NCBI GenBank assembly: GCA_035356615.1
Contig: DAOQSN010000001.1
Location: 248,001 to 312,000 of the forward strand
DNA: 64,000 nt
Direction: 5' to 3'
Origin: JAKQDH01 sp029558835
GTDB lineage: Bacteria; Planctomycetota; Phycisphaerae; UBA1845
The notes under the pieces are model-generated. The model did no database searches. It had not been told where the DNA came from and saw only the letters and a list, made by a program, of their open reading frames with translations. Position numbers and translations under genes: made by a program. This document shows, piece after piece, positions 1 to 7,496 of this stretch (the stretch's first letter is position 1; every line of letters begins with the position of its first letter).

Positions 1-1930
1 GCAGGATCACGGCCGCCCCGGCCGCCGACAGCGACGCCGGCGACGCACCCACGTCCACCCACGCGGGCGGCACGTACGCGCGCCGGGACACGACGGCCAC
101 CAGCAGGGCCGTGCCGAGCCCGGACAGCACGATGCGATTGAGAATGACGCCGTGCACTTCGGACCAGCTTCCGCCGAGGGCGGCCTCCAGCGTGTCCGAG
201 GTGAGGAACTTGCAGACTGCCGCGACGGTGACGGCCAGGGACACCAGGTTCGCCGCCCGCACGCGCCAGCCCAGCCCCCACCAGGCCAGCGCCAGCACAA
301 TCCAACCCCACGTGGCCGCGTGCCGTGCCCAATGATGCGCGAGGATGCCCATGATGAGCGCGCAGCCCACGATGACCAGCAAGGCCGGCAGCCAGACCTC
401 GTCCTGAGAAACCACTCGACGCCAGGTGAGCACGGCCGAGGCGGCATACGCACCGACCGCGGTGAACCCGAAACAGAGCATGGCCCAGGTGACGGGAAAC
501 GACTCGGCTTGCAGCACCGCCTGCGCCAACTCCGCATCGTGCAGGTCAAAGACCAGGAGATGCCCGACGGCGCAGGCCAGCACGCCCAATCCCTTGAGCC
601 GTGGCCACAGGCTGGGCACGCCGCGGCAGAAGTAGAACGTGACCACCGCCTGGATCGTCCACGCCACCGTCACCAGGTAGCGATCGAACAGCAGCGGCGC
701 CACCAGCGCCAGCAGCACCGCCCCACCGTGCCAGAACGCCTGTCGCGCCGGCGCGGAGACGCCCTCGGGGCGACACACCTGCCACGCGGCCAGCCATTGC
801 CCGGCCGCACCCACCAGGAAGATGAATCCCAGCGGAATGAAGGCCGTCTCATGCAACACGAAGTACAACGCGCCGATGGCCAGGGCGGTATCCAGGCGGA
901 TCAGCACGGCCGTCACCCGCGGCCACTGCACGGCGCCGCGGTACAGGGCCACCAGCAGCTCGCCGGTGAATAACAGGTAGAAGCCCAGCACGAACGCGGC
1001 CGTGGCCGTCTGGGCGGGAAAGGCGTAGTACTGCGCCGCCCACAGACCGAAGACGAGGATCGTGCCGACGCGCGTCAGCACCCGCAGCACGTCCCACCCG
1101 CGAAACGCGGCGCACACCAGCAGGCCGACATCCAGCAGCACGATGTACGTCAGCAGCGCCACCTGTCGGTTCGTACCGGTGTTGAGGAAAAACGGCGTGG
1201 CGAATCCACCGACCACGGCCAGCAGGGCCACTCCCAGGAGGCGACGATGCACCGCCACCCCGGCCGCCAGGGCCGTCACCAGCGTGTAAAGGCTGCCGGC
1301 CGCGTTCACGTCGATCAGATTGTAGAGTCCGTGCGCTCCATACACGGCCGCGTAGAGCACGGCCACCCCACATCCCAGCAGACCGGCCGCGAACGTCCGC
1401 AAGAAACGCGTGAAGCACGCCTCGCCCACCCCCACCAGCGCCAGCCCGAAGATGCCCGCCAGCGTCACGCGCGTGGTCGGACTGAGCCAACCCTGCTCGA
1501 AGGCGTACTTGACGAAGAACGCGACGGCCAGGAACAAGACCAGCGCGCCGGCCCGGTTCAGCCAGACGCGGCCGATGCGCAGTTCCATGTCCACGCCGCG
1601 TGACGGAGCGCCGTCCCGCGTGCCAGTGGCAACCGAGGGCGCCGGCTCAGGCGCGGATTTGCCGAGAGAGGCCCAGGTGGGCAAGACCGGCAGCGCACCC
1701 GGTGGAGCAACCACGCCACCGGAAGAGGTCACCGGGCGAGGTGTCAACGGCTGAGGTGCGACCGAGGGAGGTGCTGTCGGCCGGGACTCCACTGCCACCG
1801 GCGCTGCCGTCTCCTCGTGTCGGTCTTCGAGCCCGGCCACCCGGGCCCGAAGGGCGGACAGATTCAGCTCGATGTTCGTCAGCGCGGAGCGTATCGCCTT
1901 CAGTTCATCGTCGAATGAGGAGTTCACCAT
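1..1930 (-). CDS. DUF2339-type polytopic membrane protein, truncated by the window edge
   Basis: The frame opens at an ATG at 1930 and stays open to base 1, so about 643 N-terminal codons are present and the C-terminus lies outside the window. The first ~45 residues are acidic and helix-forming (FDDELKAIRSALTNIELNL), followed by a Pro/Ala-rich linker. From about residue 115 the sequence is a run of hydrophobic helices starting with MELRIGRVWLNRAGALVLFL and continuing with TTRVTLAGIFGLALVGVGEA. A short coiled coil, a proline linker and then many membrane helices is the layout of the DUF2339 family, whose function is unknown. It lies downstream of the hybrid kinase on the same strand, with 113 bp between them. 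The GTG next to the ATG is an alternative start. Confidence 0.72.
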   Translation of the reverse strand, partial: MVNSSFDDELKAIRSALTNIELNLSALRARVAGLEDRHEETAAPVAVESRPTAPPSVAPQPLTPRPVTSSGGVVAPPGALPVLPTWASLGKSAPEPAPSVATGTRDGAPSRGVDMELRIGRVWLNRAGALVLFLAVAFFVKYAFEQGWLSPTTRVTLAGIFGLALVGVGEACFTRFLRTFAAGLLGCGVAVLYAAVYGAHGLYNLIDVNAAGSLYTLVTALAAGVAVHRRLLGVALLAVVGGFATPFFLNTGTNRQVALLTYIVLLDVGLLVCAAFRGWDVLRVLTRVGTILVFGLWAAQYYAFPAQTATAAFVLGFYLLFTGELLVALYRGAVQWPRVTAVLIRLDTALAIGALYFVLHETAFIPLGFIFLVGAAGQWLAAWQVCRPEGVSAPARQAFWHGGAVLLALVAPLLFDRYLVTVAWTIQAVVTFYFCRGVPSLWPRLKGLGVLACAVGHLLVFDLHDAELAQAVLQAESFPVTWAMLCFGFTAVGAYAASAVLTWRRVVSQDEVWLPALLVIVGCALIMGILAHHWARHAATWGWIVLALAWWGLGWRVRAANLVSLAVTVAAVCKFLTSDTLEAALGGSWSEVHGVILNRIVLSGLGTALLVAVVSRRAYVPPAWVDVGASPASLSAAGAAVIL

Positions 1931-1947
1931 GACCTGACCATCCCCAA

Positions 1948-2018
1948 CCGAGCCCGAGCGGAAGCGAGCGGGCCCCTCGCGGGCGTACCACATGCACGTC
2001 ACTGCCGCTCGGGCTCGG
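1948..2018. repeat. Inverted repeat of the CCGAGCCCGAGCGG family
   Basis: CCGAGCCCGAGCGG at 1948-1961 is matched by its exact reverse complement at 2005-2018. The pair fills the gap between the hybrid kinase stop and the DUF2339 start. The same word recurs near 20.76, 57.88, 59.38 and 59.44 kb, so this is a copy of a dispersed palindromic family. It could also end transcription of the kinase gene, but there is no T-run. Confidence 0.7.
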
Positions 2019-2043
2019 CTTGTCGGCACCCCGCGGCGCGAGG

Positions 2044-4857
2044 TTACACCCGCACTTCGCCAGTCGTCTCGACCGCCTCCGCGACCAGGCGCTGCAACTC
2101 ACCCAGCAGGCGCGGTTCGAGCGAACCGACGTCCTGCTTCTTCAGCATCGCCAGCAACCGCGCTGCCTCGTGCGCCAGCGGCATGAACCCGTGCACCCCG
2201 GCCGCCCCCACCAACTGGTGCAGCACGTCACGCAACTGCTCGATCCGCCCGGCGTCCAGGCTCTCGTTCAGCGTGGCCAGCCGCACCGGCAGCGTGCGCA
2301 CGAAGTCGGCCACGGCCGCGGCAAAACGCGGGTTCCGCAGGTCCAGCGTCGCACCGCCCTGTGCCGACGAGCGTGCATCACGTTCGTTGGCAGCACTCGC
2401 CGGCGCCACCGAACCCGGAGCGACCCCTGCCGGTACCTCCGGCCGCGCTGCCTCCGACACTTCGAGATATTGAGCCACGGATTCGATCAGAAACTCCAGC
2501 GACACGGGCTTGTTCCAGAGATCATCGAAGCCCGCGTCGAACATGGTCCGCCGCTGGTCTTCCGCGACGGAGGCGGTCAGGGCAATCAGCGGCGCCAGGC
2601 AACCGCGGCGACGCAGCTCGCGCGCGGTTTCCAGCCCGTCGCGTTTGGGCATACGGATGTCCAGCAGGATCAGATCGAACGCCCGGCTGCCGGCGGCCGC
2701 CAGCGCTTCGTCTCCGTCGGCCACCACGATGACCTCCGCCCCGGCCGCCATGAGCGCCTGCCGCATCAGCTCCCGCGTATCGGCGAAGTCCTCGGCCAGC
2801 AGAATGCACCCGCACAGGCGTAGCCGCGGTGCCGCCGCGCTGGACGAAGCAGGCGCGGACTCGGCGTACCCAGGCACGGCGGGTCCCGGCTCCGCCGGCG
2901 GAGGGGCCGGCAGACCGGCGAGGGCGGCTTGCGCGTCCGGGGGTAGGAACGCGGGCTGGTCTACCGCAAGGTCAAATGGAATAGTCAGCGTGAACGTGCT
3001 TCCCTTGCCCAATACGCTGGCGACCTCCAGGGTACCGCCCAACTGCCGGGCGATGGAGCGGGCGACGGCCAGGCCCAACCCCACGCCGCCGCGCGGATCG
3101 AACGGGGCCGGATGCACCTGGGCGAACGGCTCGAAGATGTGCTCCAGGTGTTCGGGCGCGATGCCCGGACCGGTGTCCTCCACGGCCACCACGAGTCGCG
3201 CCGCCCCTTCCGTCACCGCGCGCACCCGCACCCGCACGTACCCCGCCTCAGTGAACTTCAGGGCATTGGTGATCAGATTGATGATCGCCTGTTTCAGGCG
3301 TGTGCCGTCGGTGTGGATGGCACGGGGCAGTTCGCCGTCCTGGACCCACTCGAAGCGTACCTCGGCTCGTCGCTCCAGCGGCATAACCACGGCCCGGACG
3401 TCCTCCAGTAGCTCCGCGACATCGCATTCGGTCCGGCGGATGGGGAGTTGCCCCACCTCTCGCTGAGCGGCATGCAGCAGGTCATCCAGCAGGGCCAGCA
3501 GGTGCCGCCCGTTACGCAGCACCATGTCCACCCAGGCGGCGGAGGCCGGCGCCGAATCGGGCGGCCGCGCCAACTCGGCCGCCCCCAGCATGGCCATGAT
3601 CGGCGTCCGGATCTCGTGGCTGATGCGGGCGAGGAAATCGGTCTTGGCGCGGCTCGCGGCTTCCGCGGCTTCCTTGGCTTGCAGCAGTTCCTGCTCGGCT
3701 TCCTTGCGCCGCGTGATGTCGCGGATGACGGCCAGCACGATCACCTCGTCGCCACTGGTGCCCGCCGACAGCGACAATTCGATGGGAAACACAGTCCGGT
3801 CGGCGCGTAACGCCGGCAACTCGACCGTCCGCCCCATGCCGCGCACGCCCTGACCGGTGTCAAAGTAGTGGCGTACGTGCTCACGATGCCCGCCGCGGAA
3901 CGACTCGGGCATCAGCGGGTCCAGCGGCCCGCCCAGCATCTCGTCCTGCCGCCGCCCGAACATCTGCTCTGCCGCGGAATTGAAGATCGTGATCCGCCCC
4001 TCCCGGTCGATAGCGACCATGGCGTCCTTGCTGGCGGCCACCACGGTCCGCAGCCGTGCCTCGCTCCCCTGGAGTGCCCGTTGCACGCGCACCTGCTCGG
4101 TGATGTCCAGAGCTGAAGCGGCCCACAGCGACGGCTCGCCCTGTGCATCGTTGATAACCGCAACGTTCATCAGCGTCGGAAACACACTGCCGTCCCGCCG
4201 CACATGCCAGACCTCCTCCGACGCGAACCCCCCCTTCCGCCGCAGCTTGTCCAGCAGAAGATGCACACGCGGCATCTGCTCTTCCGTGTGAAACACGCGC
4301 AGGTGCTTGCCCACGAAGGCGGTGCGCTCGTCACCATGCATGTGGGCCATGGTGTCGTTCACGTACCTGAGGTACCCGTCCGGAGTGCACATGACCAGGC
4401 CGAAATTCGCGTGGGCACACATCGTCTCGAACTTGCGCAGCTCATCTTCCGCCTGCTTGCGCTGGGTGATGTCATGGGCGGTGCCCAGGACCGCCGGCGC
4501 ACCCTCCAACTCGATCAGCGCGGCCGTGTAGTCCACCCACCGCGTCTGCCCGTCCTTGCGCAGCAACTTCATCTCATAGTGGGGCGGAAGTTCTGCCCCG
4601 CGCTGGCGGGCCAGCCCGCGCTCCTTCACCAACGCCCGATGATCAGGGTGAACCAAGTCCCAGAAGGGCATCGCATCCAAGTCGGCGCGGGTGTAACCGG
4701 TGATCCGCTCGAACGCGCTGTTGACGTACACCACGCGCGAACCCTGCACAATCAGCGTGGCGGCGGAAATGGTCTCCAGCAGCGTCCACCGGAGCCGTTC
4801 GTCCTCGCGCAGCGCCTGCCCCGCACGCGTCCGCTCAATCCGCTTCCTCGTACTCAT
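2044..4857 (-). CDS. Multi-PAS hybrid sensor histidine kinase with receiver and Hpt domains
   Basis: A 937-residue cytoplasmic-looking kinase with no clear membrane helices. Three PAS modules occupy about residues 25-135, 140-255 and 265-385, each ending in a DIT(Q/E/R) motif. HisKA follows with phospho-acceptor H414 in FLARISHEIRTPIM. HATPase_c has the N-box around N531 (INLITNALKF), G1 DTGPGIAP and G2 GGVGLGLAVA. A receiver domain (about 684-800) has acceptor D733 in LLDIRMP and K783. A C-terminal Hpt domain carries H880 in LHQLVGAAGVHGF. All modules for an internal His-Asp-His relay are present, so the output is probably a separate response regulator. None is adjacent; the nearest lone receiver is at 44.1 kb. 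The absence of membrane segments suggests sensing of an intracellular signal. Confidence 0.93.
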   Translation of the reverse strand: MSTRKRIERTRAGQALREDERLRWTLLETISAATLIVQGSRVVYVNSAFERITGYTRADLDAMPFWDLVHPDHRALVKERGLARQRGAELPPHYEMKLLRKDGQTRWVDYTAALIELEGAPAVLGTAHDITQRKQAEDELRKFETMCAHANFGLVMCTPDGYLRYVNDTMAHMHGDERTAFVGKHLRVFHTEEQMPRVHLLLDKLRRKGGFASEEVWHVRRDGSVFPTLMNVAVINDAQGEPSLWAASALDITEQVRVQRALQGSEARLRTVVAASKDAMVAIDREGRITIFNSAAEQMFGRRQDEMLGGPLDPLMPESFRGGHREHVRHYFDTGQGVRGMGRTVELPALRADRTVFPIELSLSAGTSGDEVIVLAVIRDITRRKEAEQELLQAKEAAEAASRAKTDFLARISHEIRTPIMAMLGAAELARPPDSAPASAAWVDMVLRNGRHLLALLDDLLHAAQREVGQLPIRRTECDVAELLEDVRAVVMPLERRAEVRFEWVQDGELPRAIHTDGTRLKQAIINLITNALKFTEAGYVRVRVRAVTEGAARLVVAVEDTGPGIAPEHLEHIFEPFAQVHPAPFDPRGGVGLGLAVARSIARQLGGTLEVASVLGKGSTFTLTIPFDLAVDQPAFLPPDAQAALAGLPAPPPAEPGPAVPGYAESAPASSSAAAPRLRLCGCILLAEDFADTRELMRQALMAAGAEVIVVADGDEALAAAGSRAFDLILLDIRMPKRDGLETARELRRRGCLAPLIALTASVAEDQRRTMFDAGFDDLWNKPVSLEFLIESVAQYLEVSEAARPEVPAGVAPGSVAPASAANERDARSSAQGGATLDLRNPRFAAAVADFVRTLPVRLATLNESLDAGRIEQLRDVLHQLVGAAGVHGFMPLAHEAARLLAMLKKQDVGSLEPRLLGELQRLVAEAVETTGEVRV

Positions 4858-4999
4858 GACCGCACCCGCCGTGAGAAACGCCGGTGGCTATTGTACCTCC
4901 CGGATGGCGATACCAACAGCATGCACCGGCTGCTGCGTCCACGGACAGGACAAGGACACAGCCCCCCTGCCAGTTGCCGGCTCAACGTACCTGCTGATA

Positions 5000-5071
5000 G
5001 CATGCCCGATCAGGGTGCTGATGGCACGCCCGATCAGGGTGCTGATGGCGTGCCCGATCAGGGTGGCATGG
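5000..5071. repeat. Three tandem 24-bp repeats
   Basis: Three head-to-tail 24-bp units of the form GCATGCCCGATCAGGGTGCT+GATG lie at 5000-5023, 5024-5047 and 5048-5071. The last unit is degenerate at its end and runs into a copy of the 5-copy dispersed element. They sit in the 385-bp gap between the divergent kinase and homocysteine methyltransferase genes. The open frame of the methyltransferase continues upstream through them, but the real start is at 5243. Confidence 0.8.
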
Positions 5072-5179
5072 CCAAGCGCAGCGCCGCCATGCCCTCCCCT
5101 GGGCAGACAGGTCAGCAGGGGAACAGCATGCCGGCCTGCCTGTCGGCAGACAGGCGTCTTCGGCCTGGGCATGCCACCC
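5061..5179 (+). repeat. Dispersed ~100-bp palindromic element, copy 1 of 5
   Basis: The left end reads GGGTGGCATGGCCAAGCGCA and the right end CTGGGCATGCCACCC, which are imperfect inverted repeats of each other. This copy is longer than the others because its centre carries an extra small hairpin (GCCTGTC ggca GACAGGC). Other copies are at 30083, 32824, 38661 (reversed) and 60037, all between genes. I see nothing else in the 4858-5242 gap. Confidence 0.8.
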
Positions 5180-5242
5180 GGCCGGTGTCCATCATGGCTC
5201 GTCCCAGGAGGCAGGCTCCCCTCTCGGCACGGAGAGCAACCG

Positions 5243-6124
5243 ATGACCGTCGACTTCAACATCTACCGGCAGCGTCCGGGCGTCGCGGATGGAGCGTGGG
5301 GAACGATGCTCATGGCCTGCGGCAGCCGACCGGGCGAGCTGGTTGAGCTGTGGAACCTGACCCGGCCCGCGGACGTCCGCGCGGTCGCCGCGGCCTACGT
5401 GCAGGCCGGCGCGGAGATCATCCTTACCAACACCTTCCGCGCCAACCGCTTCGCCCTGGAACATGCCGGCGCGGGGCAGCAGGCGTTCGAGCTCAACGAG
5501 GCCGGCGCCCGGCTCAGCCGCGCAGCGGCCGGCACCCAGGTGCGCGTCTTCGGCTCGCTCGGGCCCTCTGGCAAGATGCTCATCATGAAGGAAGTGACGC
5601 CCGACGCCCTGCGAGACGCTTTCGCCGAACAGGCCCGCGGGCTGGCAGCCGGCGGCGCGGATGCCATCGTGTGCGAGACGTTCTTCGATCTGCAGGAATT
5701 GCTCATCGCGGTGGCGGCCGCGCAGGAGAACACCCCCCTGCCGGTGGTCGCCAGCATGACCTTCGACTCAGGCCCGGACCGCACCCGCACGATGATGGGG
5801 GTCTCCCCCGCCCAAGCAGTCACCGCGCTGGGCGACGCCGGCGCCGCGGCCGTCGGCTGCAACTGCGGACTCGGCATCGACGGCTACATCAAGGTCGTCC
5901 AGCAGATGCGCACGCACACCACCCTGCCGATCTGGGCGAAACCCAATGCCGGGCTGCCGGAGACGGTGCAGGGAAAGGTCGTCTACCACGAGACTCCGGA
6001 GGCTTTCGCGGGGCGTGCTCCCGCCCTGGCGGCCGCCGGCGCCAACGTCATCGGCGGCTGTTGTGGCACGACGCCTGACTTCATCCGCGCTCTGGCGTCT
6101 GCCCTGCGCCGGCACGACGACTGA
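5243..6124 (+). CDS. Homocysteine S-methyltransferase (stand-alone MetH N-terminal domain type)
   Basis: A 293-residue TIM-barrel enzyme that would transfer a methyl group to homocysteine thiolate bound on zinc. The N-terminal GAWGTML, the TNTFRANRF segment and the zinc-ligand motifs VGCNCG and GGCCGTTP match the family. Cobalamin-dependent MetH is about 1,200 residues; this protein is only its first module, so a corrinoid protein or another methyl donor must act in trans. A corrinoid-type protein is encoded far away at 54.1 kb. The ATG at 5243 is preferred over upstream starts because GGAGAGC lies 6 nt ahead and the upstream frame reads through repeats. It converges with the phosphatase gene, leaving only 2 bp between stop codons. 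Confidence 0.85.
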   Translation: MTVDFNIYRQRPGVADGAWGTMLMACGSRPGELVELWNLTRPADVRAVAAAYVQAGAEIILTNTFRANRFALEHAGAGQQAFELNEAGARLSRAAAGTQVRVFGSLGPSGKMLIMKEVTPDALRDAFAEQARGLAAGGADAIVCETFFDLQELLIAVAAAQENTPLPVVASMTFDSGPDRTRTMMGVSPAQAVTALGDAGAAAVGCNCGLGIDGYIKVVQQMRTHTTLPIWAKPNAGLPETVQGKVVYHETPEAFAGRAPALAAAGANVIGGCCGTTPDFIRALASALRRHDD

Positions 6125-6126
6125 GT

Positions 6127-7347
6127 TCAGGGCCCCGCGGCGTGCACGAGTCGGTATTCGTCCAACACCTCGCCTCGCTCGCCGATCTGACGCAAGCACA
6201 GGCTATCCGGCCCCACGTCCACCACGGTGAAGCTGAATTGGGAGTCGACCTGCATGGCCATGTAGGCGGGCCGAAACGGCCGGGCCTTGTAGCGATGTTG
6301 CCCGGAGGCGCCGGTGGTTATGTACACCGTGCCCTCGCCCTCGGGCACGGGTTTGCCCGCGCGGATGGGGTAGCTGCGTTCATACAGGTGGTTGTGCCCG
6401 CACAGCACGAGATGCACGCCGTATCGATCGAACACGGGCGCCACGGCGTCGCGCAAGGCGCCGGCTGGCAGGTGGAACGCGTGCGTGTAGATCGGCCGGT
6501 GAAACCAGACGATCTTCCACCGAGCGCCCGCCTCAGCCAGCACCTCCTCCAGCCAGGGCACCACGCTGCCGGCGACCTGCGCCGAGGGAGCATTGCTGTC
6601 GATACAGACGAACCGCACATCTCCATAGTCAAACCAATAGTTGCGTTCCGCCGGCTGGTCCGGCGGGCCGTTCGCCGGCAGTATCAGCGTATCCAGCACC
6701 GGTGCGCGCTCATCGCGGGCGTAGTCGTGGTTGCCCAGCGTCATGTAGAACGCTGCCCGCGCCAGCAGCGGCGCGTACGGCTCGTAGAAACGATCGGGGT
6801 ACCCCTCCAGCGCGCCATCCGCGAAGATGAGGTCCCCGGTGTGCACGATCAAGTCCGGGCTGAAGCGAGCCATGACCCGAGCGAGCGCGTGCTGACTTTC
6901 CCTGCCGGGGCCGTTATCACCAAAAGCCAGAAACTCAAACGGGTTACCCCGCGGCGGGCTCGTCCGCGCCGAGCCGGCGGCCAGGATGGCCGTCACCTCG
7001 CCCCCATCGACCGTGCTCACCACCTCATAGCGATAGCGCACGCCCGGTGCCAGGCCGTCCGCCTCCGCCAGGCAGCGTCCGTCGCTACACTCGGCCGGGA
7101 ATGCCCCCACCACCCCGCCTTCGTCATCCAACACCCGCAAAGCGAACCGCGTCTCGTCCGCTGCGTGTGCCGCCGCCTGGACCGAGCTCCAGATCACGCT
7201 GAAACTATCCGGGGTGGGCGCCTGCACGACCGGCCCGAGCAACTCCGTCGCCAGCACCGGCCGCAGGGAACTGCCGCAGCCCAAGCCGCTCAGCAAGGGC
7301 GACAGGCACAGCAACATCATCACGCCGCGCCGGTGCTTCGTCATCAT
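6127..7347 (-). CDS. Exported calcineurin-like / purple-acid-phosphatase-like metallophosphoesterase
   Basis: A 406-residue secreted phosphoesterase. The N-terminus has a signal peptide ending LLSGLGC; C24 could be lipidated, although the lipobox is imperfect. Residues ~40-125 form a fibronectin/PAP-like beta domain. The catalytic domain shows the metal-ligand series D144 (FGDNG), D172 (TGDL), N206-H207 (GNHDY), H283 (WFHRP) and GHNH at 317-320. The first motif is GDNG rather than the usual GDxH, so the His is missing there, as in purple acid phosphatases. Start: two consecutive ATGs at 7347, preceded by GGAGG with 6-nt spacing; an upstream in-frame ATG at 7386 lacks this. The likely role is extracytoplasmic phosphate-ester hydrolysis; the substrate is unknown. 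Confidence 0.86.
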   Translation of the reverse strand: MMTKHRRGVMMLLCLSPLLSGLGCGSSLRPVLATELLGPVVQAPTPDSFSVIWSSVQAAAHAADETRFALRVLDDEGGVVGAFPAECSDGRCLAEADGLAPGVRYRYEVVSTVDGGEVTAILAAGSARTSPPRGNPFEFLAFGDNGPGRESQHALARVMARFSPDLIVHTGDLIFADGALEGYPDRFYEPYAPLLARAAFYMTLGNHDYARDERAPVLDTLILPANGPPDQPAERNYWFDYGDVRFVCIDSNAPSAQVAGSVVPWLEEVLAEAGARWKIVWFHRPIYTHAFHLPAGALRDAVAPVFDRYGVHLVLCGHNHLYERSYPIRAGKPVPEGEGTVYITTGASGQHRYKARPFRPAYMAMQVDSQFSFTVVDVGPDSLCLRQIGERGEVLDEYRLVHAAGP

Positions 7348-7457
7348 CGCCCACCTCCGCCGCTCCCATGCCATGCGCACGAACACAGGTCTCCACCCCG
7401 TGGCACGGAGAGGCAGGGGCAGGGTCGAACATCGCCGCCGCCCACCCCCTCACCCTG

Positions 7458-7480
7458 CCCTCTCCCCGAGGGGGAGAGGG
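7458..7480. repeat. CCCTCTCCCC / GGGGAGAGGG hairpin, copy 1
   Basis: CCCTCTCCCC at 7458-7467 pairs with GGGGAGAGGG at 7471-7480 across a 3-nt loop. It lies just 3' of the subtilase stop and upstream of the phosphatase start, on the same transcript. A second copy lies at 23712. It may act as a terminator or attenuator, but there is no clean U-tract. Confidence 0.7.
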
Positions 7481-7496
7481 GTCTTGGGGCGGTCTC

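Noticed and set aside
152..973. A 273-codon plus-strand frame opposite the DUF2339 gene
   Set aside because: Composition is Arg/His/Gln-rich and the minus strand carries a clear membrane protein frame across the same bases.
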